Shown in pieces: positions 14,069-22,138 of a stretch of DNA of 22,297 nt. The notes under the pieces were generated by a model that saw nothing but the letters and a program-made list of their open reading frames with translations, had not been told where the DNA came from and made no database searches. The position numbers and the translations under genes were made by a program. The stretch lies in contig DATMNI010000243.1 in the NCBI GenBank assembly GCA_035570275.1, positions 1-22,297 on the forward strand, read 5' to 3'. Position 1 is the stretch's first letter. Every line of letters begins with the position of its first letter. This DNA is from DATMNI01 sp035570275. Its GTDB lineage: Bacteria > Acidobacteriota > Terriglobia > Bryobacterales > Bryobacteraceae.

Positions 14069-14926
14069 GTGAAACGTTCCGACATAGTGCTCCTTATCTT
14101 TTCCTGGTATCGTCTTTTTGCCATCCTGATCGCCGCTGGTCTGTCGCCCGCCTCGGGCACCACTCCCGCTACCTTGACGGTACGGCCGAGTCCGGCGGGG
14201 CTCGTCCCCGCTTTGTACAACACCACGATCACTTTCTCATTCGCCGATGGTAGAACGTTCGTGGTGCCGGTGACGCTGTCGGTATCTGCGTCGATTAACG
14301 TAACGGCATTTGCCAACGCGGCGAGCTTCGCGGGGGCCCTGGGTGCTCCCAACACGTTGATGACCGCGTTCGGCAACTTCCCGGGCTGCACATCCAGCGC
14401 CCGAGTCTCCATCGATGGTGTGCCGACCCCCGTCTTCGCCAGTTCCCCCGCACAGATCAACTTTCTGGTTCCAGCAGCAGTGGCCGGAAAGCCGAGCGCC
14501 ATCGTGCAGATTGCGTGTGCCGGCCTTACTTCCCAGCCTGTTCCCATGCAGATCGCGGTCGCGTCTCCGGGCGTTTTCACTGTGTCGCAAAGCGGCTCCG
14601 GTCAAGCCGCGATAGTGAATCAGGACGGCACCTTGGCGCCACCTTCGCCGCGAGGCACGGTTGTCACCTTCTACGGAACAGGTTTCGGCGTTTTGGCAGG
14701 CGCCAGCTCCGATGGCTTGTCGCGTACGGTATTTTCCGTTACCGCCTCCGTGGGCGGCGAGGCCGCAACCGTGACCTATGCGGGTGAAGCGCCGGGATAC
14801 ACATCAGGGTTGCAGCAGATCAATATCCTAATCCCCATGGATTCGCCGGTTGGCGGGTCGGTTCCGCTGCAGATGACGGTCGGTGGAATGAACACCCCAG
14901 CCGGCGCCACGCTTGCGATTCAGTGA
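14069..14926 (+). CDS. TIGR03437-type acidobacterial exported protein, N-terminally truncated
   Basis: Residues about 75-285 form a TIGR03437 domain, an acidobacterial family first defined in Solibacter. Marks are VTAFANAASFAGALGAPNTL, SARVSIDGVPTPVFASSPAQ plus INFLVPAAV, GTVVTFYGTGFGVLAG, and YTSGLQQINILIPMDSP. Before it lies LSPASGTTPATLTVRPSPAG, then VVPVTLSVSAS, which is the C-terminal half of a BACON/Ig-like repeat; the N-terminal half is missing. Instead the protein begins MKRSDIVLLIFSWYRLFAIL, a charged-then-hydrophobic stretch that could act as a signal peptide. The GTG start has no Shine-Dalgarno. It may be a decayed piece of a larger surface protein or a short exported derivative. 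The TIGR03437 assignment is strong; the gene's intactness is not. Confidence 0.75.
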   Translation: MKRSDIVLLIFSWYRLFAILIAAGLSPASGTTPATLTVRPSPAGLVPALYNTTITFSFADGRTFVVPVTLSVSASINVTAFANAASFAGALGAPNTLMTAFGNFPGCTSSARVSIDGVPTPVFASSPAQINFLVPAAVAGKPSAIVQIACAGLTSQPVPMQIAVASPGVFTVSQSGSGQAAIVNQDGTLAPPSPRGTVVTFYGTGFGVLAGASSDGLSRTVFSVTASVGGEAATVTYAGEAPGYTSGLQQINILIPMDSPVGGSVPLQMTVGGMNTPAGATLAIQ

Positions 14927-15195
14927 GCGGAGCGCCGTAAGCGTGAGATTCACCTCGCTCATCTCGTCCCCGGGTCTAGGCCCTGATCCGATGCTACGAA
15001 GACCTGGAAGGCAATGAAATGGGCATGCTGGCGACGCGAGGCCGACGGTCGTTCTTAATCCAATAATCGAGACAGTCCCGCCGTTGGGCCGAGCCAGCCA
15101 AATCGCGGAGGCGACGCGCACCAGCGGACCGGGCCAACTTGTCGTTCCTAATCCGGCCCGAAGCACCGTAGAGCATCCAGGTGGAATCCACCAGG

Positions 15196-15441
15196 TTAGA
15201 CAGCCTTACCCTTGGCGGCTTGACCGCGCAGCAGAAACGTCTTCCGCAGGGAGCCGTTGCCGCAGATCTTGAATGAACCGAAGTCCTTGTACCAATCCCC
15301 TTCGGGAACCTCCGGATTCGAGTCAATCCAGAGGCGAAGATGATTGAGGTCGGCGATACTGATCTCCCGGTCGTGCATCCGGTCTATCAGGTGCTGGCGG
15401 ACGCCGGAGGGCAGACGTGCCCACTTCTCGATTTTTGGCAT
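15196..15441 (-). CDS. Uncharacterised 81-residue protein coupled to an RHH gene, candidate toxin
   Basis: The protein starts MPKIEKWARLPSGVRQHLID, continues RMHDREISIADLNHLRLWID and PEVPEGDWYKDFGSFKICGN, and ends TFLLRGQAAKGKAV. It has well-balanced composition and no signal or membrane segment. Its ATG shares one base with the stop of the upstream ribbon-helix-helix gene (TGATG), so the two are translationally coupled. I recall similar small proteins in Solibacter-type genomes but no named function. The gene order (RHH regulator, then a small basic protein) is that of a type II toxin-antitoxin pair. The W, K, Y, D and R residues in the second half could form a small RelE/ParE-like nuclease surface, but no known catalytic motif is visible. 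Toxin role is inference. Confidence 0.75.
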   Translation of the reverse strand: MPKIEKWARLPSGVRQHLIDRMHDREISIADLNHLRLWIDSNPEVPEGDWYKDFGSFKICGNGSLRKTFLLRGQAAKGKAV

Positions 15442-15695
15442 CAGCCAAAGACCATTCGGCCCATCTGATCACCCAGACGTTTGACTTCTTCCGGATCGGT
15501 CGCGCTCCGGAAGCGCTCGGCGAGGTCGAAGAATTCCTGCTGTTTGCGCTGGGTGGCCTCGATGCCGTTCTCGATCAGCTCCAGCAGCATCCGGTTGGCA
15601 CTAAGCCTGCGCGCCTTGGCCAGGCTGCGAACCTGGGCAGCGACATTCGCCGGCAAGCTGACACTTTGCCGTACAGTCCTGTTTGCCATCCTCAT
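15441..15695 (-). CDS. Ribbon-helix-helix (CopG/Arc-type) protein, candidate antitoxin
   Basis: About 84 residues from ATG 15695 (or 15689). An upstream extension to 15896 is open but reads as arginine/proline-rich non-coding sequence and is rejected. ANRTVRQSVSLPANVAAQVR, then AKARRLSANRMLLELIENGI is a ribbon-helix-helix DNA-binding domain: strand RQSVSLP, then two helices. The C-terminal QRKQQEFFDLAERFRSATDP, then EEVKRLGDQMGRMVFG is an amphipathic helix suited to binding a partner. It overlaps by one base with the 81-residue gene downstream. The likely role is antitoxin and autorepressor of this two-gene operon. Confidence 0.8.
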   Translation of the reverse strand: MRMANRTVRQSVSLPANVAAQVRSLAKARRLSANRMLLELIENGIEATQRKQQEFFDLAERFRSATDPEEVKRLGDQMGRMVFG

Positions 15696-15712
15696 TACAC
15701 CATTATGCACCA
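15693..15712 (-). promoter_or_regulatory. Candidate RHH operator: tandem TGGTG repeats over a -10-like element
   Basis: On the minus strand TGGTGCATAA is followed directly by TGGTGTAATG, two 10-base near repeats ending on the start codon of the RHH gene. CATAAT (15702-15707) could serve as -10. Ribbon-helix-helix repressors often bind 10-base-spaced tandem sites. No good -35 was found, so this stays tentative. Confidence 0.3.
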
Positions 15713-16018
15713 AAATGCTGCGCAGCGGAGGCGCCGGCCGCCAGCCTTCAGATAGTCTCAGGTCTCCGTGGTCGGGGAGCACTCGCCGTTGGACAATGCG
15801 GACGAGGGTCGGTGAGATGCGACCGATCTGTGCCGGGCAGCGCCATCTTTGATCCGCAATAATGAGGGTTGGCCTTGGAGTTCGAGTGGGATCCACGCCG
15901 ATCCCTTGGTGGGGCGGACGACGGCTGGTCTTGAAATTCCGCTAGACGGAGCCCAAAATGTTAGCTGACTGCTTGCCGCGAAAATTCAGCCTGGAGCGAT
16001 TTTTCAGATCAAACACCA
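15713..16018. other. Gap upstream of the RND operon, no gene supported
   Basis: A minus-strand frame through part of this stretch is open but has low-quality composition and was judged to be non-coding extension of the RHH gene. No tRNA, repeat or regulator gene was seen. In particular there is no metal-responsive regulator gene next to the efflux operon. Confidence 0.45.
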
Positions 16019-16032
16019 TATACTTTATTGCA
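16019..16032 (+). promoter_or_regulatory. TATACT -10 element placed for a leaderless RND-operon transcript
   Basis: TATACT (16019-16024) ends seven bases before the A of ATG 16032. Transcription would therefore start on or beside the start codon. No Shine-Dalgarno precedes this ATG (CTTTATTGC), which fits leaderless translation. No clear -35 element is seen, so an activator-dependent promoter is possible. Confidence 0.35.
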
Positions 16033-17369
16033 TGAGCCGGATTTACACTGCCGGGGCAACTATTGCCTGCGTTTTTTTCGAGTTGAGTTGTGTCAAATAT
16101 CAGCCGCTTGAGCTAAATCCGGTGCGGACAGAACGGCAGTTTCGCGCCCGAACTCTGCCGGCAGGTGTTCTGAATGCAGATACGCTGACGAAGACGGCCA
16201 TCGAACTCAGCCCCGATCTCGATGTGGCGCGCGCAAGAGTGGCGGTGACCTTGGCGGCTCTGATCACCGCCCGGCAGCGGATCAACCCCTCGCTTTCCTT
16301 GGGCGGAGGTTACAATAAAACTCCCGAATCGGCGTCGACCTATTCCGTTTCACCAGCCTTGACTATCGAGACTTCGGGCAAGCGCGGCTATCGGATTCTC
16401 GAAGCCGAAAAGCTCGCTGAGGCTTCGCGAATCGCGGTTTATGAAGCCGAGTGGCAGGTACGCAGCCGTATGCGCGCGGCGCTTGTAAACTATTGGTCGG
16501 CCGCCCGCAAACGGGAGTTACTCCAGGCGGAACGCACTCTCCGCGACGAGATTGCGGGCATCTACGAAAAACGGGTAGCGGTCGGTGAGGCATCCACCCC
16601 CGACTGGAACGCTGCCCGGACCGAGCAGTCGGCCGTATCATTGAGTCTTCGCGGTGCCGAAAGCGAAGTCTCTCAGGCGTTGTCGGGGATTGCCGGCGTC
16701 ACAGGCCTTCCGGTTTCGGCTTTGGATGGCAAATCTCTCGAACTCACCGTGTTCGGCAATGTTGCTCCTCCCGAAACCCTGCCGCTGCCGTCCGTGCAGA
16801 AAGCGGGCCTTGTACACCGTGCCGACATCCGCCGCAGCCTCATTGAATATGAAGCAGCCGACGCGCGCCTCCGGTTAGTCCTCGCGAACCAGTATCCGAA
16901 CATCACGCTCAGCCCGTCCTATTCCTTTCAGGAGGGCTTTCCCGCTTACGTTCTGGGCTCGGTGATCGAGTCGTTGCCCCTTTTGCACCGGAATCGGGGG
17001 CCGATAGCCGAACAGGAGGCGGTCCGGCTCCAAATGGAAACGCAATTCAAAGCCCTTCAGGCAAAAGTTATCGGTGAGACGGAGTCCGCTTTGCGGCAGT
17101 ATGCAGCGGCTGTTTTGGAGTGGACCGCCGCCAGGGACACCTTGACTGCCTTACAGGAACGAAGGGAGGCGGCGGTTATTTCCTCCTTCCGGGCAGGGGA
17201 ACTGGACCGTCTGAATGTTGCGCAGGCGCGTCTCGCGACTCTCGCTGCCCGGCGTACTGAAGTGGAGGCTCTCATCCGCGCGCAAATCGCATTGGGAGCC
17301 CTGCAAGATGCCGTGCAGTCAGTGCTGGTTGCGGCGCCTCCCGCTTCCCGCCCGGAGATGACGAATTGA
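16032..17369 (+). CDS. TolC/CusC-type outer-membrane efflux protein
   Basis: A 445-residue outer-membrane factor that forms the exit duct of the RND pump encoded downstream. It has the two-fold TolC repeat: helices around ALITARQRINPSLSLGGGYN and around ADARLRLVLANQYPNITLSP, each ending in a beta segment (SVSPALTIETSGKR; LGSVIESLPLLHRNR). Long coiled helices follow (AALVNYWSAARKRELLQAER; AALRQYAA-like segments near the end). The N-terminus MSRIYTAGATIACVFFELSC has a hydrophobic stretch and a Cys20, but ELSC is a poor lipobox, so lipid anchoring is uncertain. The stop overlaps the next gene's TTG start. It is the first gene of a three-gene operon. Confidence 0.88.
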   Translation: MSRIYTAGATIACVFFELSCVKYQPLELNPVRTERQFRARTLPAGVLNADTLTKTAIELSPDLDVARARVAVTLAALITARQRINPSLSLGGGYNKTPESASTYSVSPALTIETSGKRGYRILEAEKLAEASRIAVYEAEWQVRSRMRAALVNYWSAARKRELLQAERTLRDEIAGIYEKRVAVGEASTPDWNAARTEQSAVSLSLRGAESEVSQALSGIAGVTGLPVSALDGKSLELTVFGNVAPPETLPLPSVQKAGLVHRADIRRSLIEYEAADARLRLVLANQYPNITLSPSYSFQEGFPAYVLGSVIESLPLLHRNRGPIAEQEAVRLQMETQFKALQAKVIGETESALRQYAAAVLEWTAARDTLTALQERREAAVISSFRAGELDRLNVAQARLATLAARRTEVEALIRAQIALGALQDAVQSVLVAAPPASRPEMTN

Positions 17370-18577
17370 ACATCAAACTGATCCCGCTTTTCTTAATCGC
17401 GCTTTTGACCGGTTGCGCCGATAAGGATGATTTAGCCAAGAAGCAACCGAACGCACAGGCCGCTAAACCATCCGACTCCGACGACGATGGCCCGGGCGTA
17501 ACCCTCAAGCCCGATGCACAGGCTCGCGCCGGTCTGAAAGTGCAAACCCTCGCCGAACACGCCCTGCAGTCCCAATTGGTCGCCTACGGGAGGCTGGAGG
17601 AGGATCCTTCCGCGTCGTTCACGGTGCGCGCTCCCTACGCCGGCACCCTTCGCCTGGCTGCCGGACAGACATGGCCGGCCGTGGGACAAAACGTCGCAGC
17701 CCACAGCGAGTTCGGCCTTATCGAGCCGCGGCTTCAGTTGACGGACCGTGTCACGCTCAATACCCAACTCGCCACCGCGCGCGCCGACCTGAACGCCAGC
17801 CTCGCTGCCATCGCAGCCGCTCAAATCGCGTATGACCGTGCCCGGATTCTCAACGCCGATAACAAGAATATTTCCGACCGCGCGGTCCAGGAAGCAGCCG
17901 CCGGACTTGCCGCCGGAAAAACGCATGAGGCCGGCGCCCGCTCCCTGATCCAGGTGCTCGAATCGTCTCTTGCCTCAGCAGCAAGTTCCGACATCCGGCA
18001 CGTCATCGCGGAACGCGGCGGCGATGTGGTGGAAGTCCTCGCGCAACCCGATGAATCCATCGAGCAAGGTGCGCCGATTGCCCGTCTTGCCCAACTCGGC
18101 CGCTTGCTGGTCCGCATTGAGTTCCCGGTAGGAGAGCGCCTGCCAGCCAGCGCCGGAGCATCGTGGATAGTGCCCGCCGGTTTCGAAGATCAGCCGCCGC
18201 TCGCCGCTCAACAGGTCGCCGTGGCCGCCGTTACCGATCCACGCGTGCTGGGCGCAACTTTAGTCTACCGTCTACTGCAAACGCGCCCCGGACTGCGGCC
18301 CGGTAATGCAATCACGGCCCATTTCACGTTGCCCGGCAAATCGGGCACAGGCGTGCTGATTCCGCGTTCCGCAATTGTGCAGCAGGACGGCCGCGCCTGG
18401 GTTTACGTGCAAACGAAAGATGACCGCTTCTCGCGCAAGCCCGTTCCGGTCGACATGCCAATACGGGCGGGATTTCTCGCGGCACACGGCTTCAGTGCGG
18501 GTGACCGACTCGTAGTCACAGGCGCCCAAACCCTGCTCTCTGAAGAATTCAAATCGAAGAACGCGGATTCCAATTAA
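17366..18577 (+). CDS. RND efflux periplasmic adaptor lipoprotein (HlyD/CusB type)
   Basis: A 403-residue membrane fusion protein. The start is a TTG at 17366, sharing bases with the upstream stop. It is supported by GGAG eight to nine bases before it and by a perfect lipoprotein signal, MNIKLIPLFLIALLTGC (lipobox LTGC, lipidated Cys17). Domains in order: beta/lipoyl half (VRAPYAGTLRLAAGQTWPAV), a helical hairpin (LNTQLATARADLNASLAAIA; RALNADNKNISDRAVQEAAA-type segment), second lipoyl half (IRHVIAERGGDVVEVLAQPD), and a beta-barrel and membrane-proximal part (VLIPRSAIVQQDGRAWVYVQ). The last 'IP.SAv...g..yVyv' segment is classic. It links the pump to the outer-membrane factor. No C-terminal metallochaperone domain or His/Met-rich metal site is present. 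Confidence 0.9.
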   Translation: MNIKLIPLFLIALLTGCADKDDLAKKQPNAQAAKPSDSDDDGPGVTLKPDAQARAGLKVQTLAEHALQSQLVAYGRLEEDPSASFTVRAPYAGTLRLAAGQTWPAVGQNVAAHSEFGLIEPRLQLTDRVTLNTQLATARADLNASLAAIAAAQIAYDRARILNADNKNISDRAVQEAAAGLAAGKTHEAGARSLIQVLESSLASAASSDIRHVIAERGGDVVEVLAQPDESIEQGAPIARLAQLGRLLVRIEFPVGERLPASAGASWIVPAGFEDQPPLAAQQVAVAAVTDPRVLGATLVYRLLQTRPGLRPGNAITAHFTLPGKSGTGVLIPRSAIVQQDGRAWVYVQTKDDRFSRKPVPVDMPIRAGFLAAHGFSAGDRLVVTGAQTLLSEEFKSKNADSN

Positions 18578-18583
18578 CCCGCT

Positions 18584-21500
18584 ATGCTCTCGAAACTCGT
18601 TGAGCTCTCCATCCGGTTTCGCGGCGTTGTTATTGCTATGGCGTGCGTGATAGCCGCTTATGGTTACTACACCATCCGGAACGCGAAATTCGATGTCTAT
18701 CCCGAATTCGCGCCGCCCCAGGTGGTGGTGCAGACTGAGGCGCCAGGGCTTTCTTCGCAGGATGTGGAAAGCCTCGTCACGCGCCCCATCGAATCGTCTC
18801 TGAATGGAACGCCTAATCTCTCCGCCCTGCGCTCCAATTCAATCCAGGGCCTCTCCGTGGTAACTGCCACGTTTGCAGACCAGATCGATGTCTATCGCGC
18901 CCGGCAGATGGTTTCTGAACGGATGGCCGAAGCGGCGGCCCAGCTTCCGCAGGGTGTTCAGGCGCCCTCCATGGCGCCCCTTGTCGGCGCCACCAGTCTG
19001 ACACTGATCGTGGGCCTCACGTCGGATGTCCGTTCTCCCATGGAACTTCGAACCTTCGCCGACTGGACCCTGCGACCGCGCCTGTTGGGAGTCAAGGGTG
19101 TCGCCCGGGTCGCTATCTTCGGCGGCGACATTCGGCAGTTACAGATCCAACTGCATCCGGACCGCCTTGCCGCGGCCGGGCTCTCCATGACCGACATCGA
19201 AGGCGCGGCCCGCAACGCCACCGGCGTCCGCGGCGCAGGTTTCATCGAAACCGACGCGCAGCGAATCGTTCTCCAGACACAGGGGCAGTCGGTCACGCCC
19301 GAAGAGTTGGGAGAAGTCGTTCTGACTGCGAAGAACGGCCGCACTACCCGTATGAAAGACGTTGCCTTTGTCACCAACGGCGCGGAGCCCAAGATAGGCG
19401 ACGCCACGATCATGGGCCGCCGGGGCATCATGATCCACATCAGCGGCCAGTATGGCGCCAACACTGTGGAAGTAACCAACGCCATCGAGCAGGCGCTGAA
19501 TGAACTCAAACCCGCGATAGCTTCTCAGCAAATCAAGCTCGACGGCGATCTCTTCCGCCCGGCAAACTTCATCACCGAAGCCATTCGCAATATCGGCAAC
19601 TCTCTGTTGCTGGGCGCCGTGCTGGTGGGTCTTGTGCTTTTGTTGTTCCTCTTCAATCTGCGCGTCGCCTTCATCTCGCTGATGGCTATTCCGCTCTCCC
19701 TTTTCGTGGCCGTGATCTTACTCGACAAATGGGGCGTCAGCCTCAATACCCTCACTCTCGGCGGTCTCGCTATCGCCATTGGCGAAGTGGTCGACGACGC
19801 TATCATCGACGCGGAGAACATCTTCCGGCGCTTAAGAGAAGCCCCGAAACCGATCTCCGCAGCCGATGTCTTCCGCATTGTCCGGGACGCGTCAGTCGAA
19901 GTGCGCAGCGCCGTAGTCTACGCCACATTCGTGGTGGCTTTGGTTTTTCTTCCCGTGCTGGCATTGTCGGGCGTGCAGGGGCGGCTGTTCGCACCGCTTG
20001 CCTGGAGCTATATTCTCGCCATCCTCGCCTCACTGGTGGTTGCCCTGACGCTCACTCCCGCGCTCTGTTTCGCAATGTTGCCGGCGGTTCTGAACAAGGT
20101 GCGCGAACCGGCGTTCGTGCTGCGTATGAAATCGGGCTACGGAAAATTGGTGGGGCGTCTCGCCGGGCATACCCGCCTTATCATTGCCGCGACCCTTCTT
20201 CTCTGCATTGCGGCCGGTTCGCTCGTGCCCTTCATGGGCGGCGAGTTCCTGCCCGAGATGCGCGAAGGTCACTTCATCGTCCATATGAATCTGCTGCCCG
20301 GCACCTCGCTTAAAGAGACTGTGCGCGTCGGAAAGATTGTCACCAGCGAGTTGCTGCACAATCCGGGCGTGCGGCTGGTTTCCCAGCAGATCGGCCGAGC
20401 CGAATTAGGCGACGATACCGAAGGCGTGCATTCGAGCGAAATTCATATCGACTTGAAGCCCGGAGTCATCAAAGATCCGCAGGAGACGGAGGATGAACTG
20501 CGCCAGGTGGTGGCGCGGGTTCCCGGCCCCACCGTCTCCATCAATCCCTTCCTCACCGAACGTATGGACGAAATCATCGCGGGCAGCACGGCCCAGGTCG
20601 TCGTGAGCGTTTTTGGCGAGGATCTCGACGTGCTTGATCGAAAGGCCGCCGAAATCGCTCATGTACTCAGCGGAATCAAAGGGGCGACGGATGTTCGCGT
20701 GGAGTCGCCGCCCGGCACTCCGCAGGTCACTATACGGCTTCTGCCTGAACGCATGCGTCAGTTCGGCTTCCAGCCCGGAACTCTGCTCGAAGAGATTCAG
20801 GCAGCTTACCGGGGCGCACAGGTGGGTGAGATCCATGAGAAAGAACGGGTCTTTACGGTGGCGGTGATGCTGGACGAGCCCAGCCGAACCGATGTCAGCC
20901 AGATCGGCGATCTCGCCTTTCAGAACCCCGAAGGGACGCGCGTACCTCTGCGGCAACTGGCCGATATCGATCTCAGCTCTGGTCGCTACAACATTCCACA
21001 CACGGGTACGCGGCGGCGCCAGACTGTCGGGTGCGATGTCCAGGACCGCGATCTCACCTCTTTTGTGACGGAAGTGCGCCGAACGGTGGATGAGAAGATC
21101 CAGTTGCCCCCAGCCAGTTACATTTCGGTAGGCGGTGCTTCCCAGGCCAGGGACGCGGCGAAGGGGGAGATCCTCACATGGTCTCTGGTGGCCGGAGCCG
21201 GGATCGTTATGCTGCTCTCGATTGTTTTCCAGAACCTTCGCAACATGTTACTGGTTCTGGTAAACCTGCCTTTCGCACTGGTGGGCGGAGTGGCTGCCGT
21301 GGCGCTCACCCGGAATATATTGTCCGTGGGATCGCTGGTTGGCTTTGTCACTCTCTTCGGTATCACCATGCGAAACTCCATTATGATGATTTCACATTTC
21401 GAATACCTGGTCCGGCACGAGGGCGAAACCTGGGGAATGGGCGCGATGGTACGTGGCGCTTCGGAACGCCTTACACCGGTGCTGATGACCGCGATCGTGA

Positions 21501-21673
21501 CAGCGCTAGGCCTTCTGCCGCTGGCCGTGGGCACCGGCGCCGGGCGCGAGATTGAAGGTCCAATGGCTTTGGTGATTCTGGGCGGCCTGGGAACCTCGAC
21601 GGTACTCAATCTGCTCGTACTGCCCGCCCTGGCGTTAGGCTATGGCAAGTTTCAATCGAGGGCGGAGTTTTAG
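18584..21673 (+). CDS. Heavy-metal-type (CusA/CzcA family) RND efflux pump
   Basis: A 1029-residue inner-membrane proton antiporter, full family length. The start is six bases after the adaptor stop. The N-terminal half (AKFDVYPEFAPPQVVVQTEA, GLSSQDVESLVTRPIE) and the second-half GGEFLPEMREGHFIVHMNLL belong to the HME-RND clade. Twelve membrane segments are visible, with blocks at about residues 340-500 and 870-1020. The proton-relay helix reads AIAIGEVVDDAIIDAENIFR. D404 and E411 match the conserved Asp and Glu of CzcA, but the first relay Asp of CzcA (DFG) is Ala398 here. Extra acids (E401, D405, D409) are added nearby. The exported metal cannot be named. No regulator or metal-binding accessory gene accompanies the operon. 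Confidence 0.92.
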   Translation: MLSKLVELSIRFRGVVIAMACVIAAYGYYTIRNAKFDVYPEFAPPQVVVQTEAPGLSSQDVESLVTRPIESSLNGTPNLSALRSNSIQGLSVVTATFADQIDVYRARQMVSERMAEAAAQLPQGVQAPSMAPLVGATSLTLIVGLTSDVRSPMELRTFADWTLRPRLLGVKGVARVAIFGGDIRQLQIQLHPDRLAAAGLSMTDIEGAARNATGVRGAGFIETDAQRIVLQTQGQSVTPEELGEVVLTAKNGRTTRMKDVAFVTNGAEPKIGDATIMGRRGIMIHISGQYGANTVEVTNAIEQALNELKPAIASQQIKLDGDLFRPANFITEAIRNIGNSLLLGAVLVGLVLLLFLFNLRVAFISLMAIPLSLFVAVILLDKWGVSLNTLTLGGLAIAIGEVVDDAIIDAENIFRRLREAPKPISAADVFRIVRDASVEVRSAVVYATFVVALVFLPVLALSGVQGRLFAPLAWSYILAILASLVVALTLTPALCFAMLPAVLNKVREPAFVLRMKSGYGKLVGRLAGHTRLIIAATLLLCIAAGSLVPFMGGEFLPEMREGHFIVHMNLLPGTSLKETVRVGKIVTSELLHNPGVRLVSQQIGRAELGDDTEGVHSSEIHIDLKPGVIKDPQETEDELRQVVARVPGPTVSINPFLTERMDEIIAGSTAQVVVSVFGEDLDVLDRKAAEIAHVLSGIKGATDVRVESPPGTPQVTIRLLPERMRQFGFQPGTLLEEIQAAYRGAQVGEIHEKERVFTVAVMLDEPSRTDVSQIGDLAFQNPEGTRVPLRQLADIDLSSGRYNIPHTGTRRRQTVGCDVQDRDLTSFVTEVRRTVDEKIQLPPASYISVGGASQARDAAKGEILTWSLVAGAGIVMLLSIVFQNLRNMLLVLVNLPFALVGGVAAVALTRNILSVGSLVGFVTLFGITMRNSIMMISHFEYLVRHEGETWGMGAMVRGASERLTPVLMTAIVTALGLLPLAVGTGAGREIEGPMALVILGGLGTSTVLNLLVLPALALGYGKFQSRAEF

Positions 21674-22138
21674 AGGGGGCGGATTACAGTCCGGAACCTG
21701 CGCCGGACAGCTACCGATAATACGAAATAACGCCCCTCGGAAGGCAGGTGTCATTTCGGCCTGGCTGGGGCCATTCGGTGGTTTAGCGACAATACACTCA
21801 GGTGGGTCGCTCCGGCTTGCCGACGATCCGCCCGGAGCGGTTGCTAAACACTGTGGCGTTATGGGGATGATCGGCGCGCTATCCAGGTCGGATAACATGC
21901 GTTCAGTCTACCTTCGCCAGCCCTAATAGCGCTTTCCCCTGTGGATATCGGCGACTCCGATCGGTTCGTCGAAAAGAGTGGCGGCCCGAATTGCTGGAAG
22001 CACCGTGCGCCCCGGCGGGCATCGCGGTCTCATTTCGGGACCAGCTGGGGTACGACCACGTCTATTATGTTGTTTCATCTCGAAGTTCATGCCCGATCGC
22101 GTTGCTTGGCATGCGAGAGATTGCGAAAGGGATAGACG
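21674..22138. other. 465-bp gap between RND pump and PhoD-type gene
   Basis: Several short open frames exist on both strands but none has a recognisable motif or ribosome binding site. A perfect six-base hairpin (GTCCGG, eight-base loop, CCGGAC) lies at 21689-21708 just after the pump stop; it could end the RND transcript, but no T-run follows. The remainder should hold the promoter of the phosphatase gene, which I could not define. Confidence 0.45.
21689..21708 (+). terminator. Hairpin after the RND operon, possible terminator
   Basis: GTCCGG-AACCTGCG-CCGGAC forms a perfect G/C-rich stem 16 bases after the pump stop codon. The position fits a terminator, but the downstream AGCTACCGATAA lacks a T-run, so it may only stabilise the 3' end. 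Confidence 0.3.

Noticed and set aside
15696..15896. 67-residue N-terminal extension of the RHH gene
   Set aside because: RHH proteins begin right before the strand; the extension is arginine/proline-rich and has no Shine-Dalgarno.
22074..22090. Two TTCAT repeats upstream of the PhoD-type gene as a possible Pho box
   Set aside because: The spacing is 12 rather than 11 bases and the flanking bases do not fit the consensus; too weak to claim.
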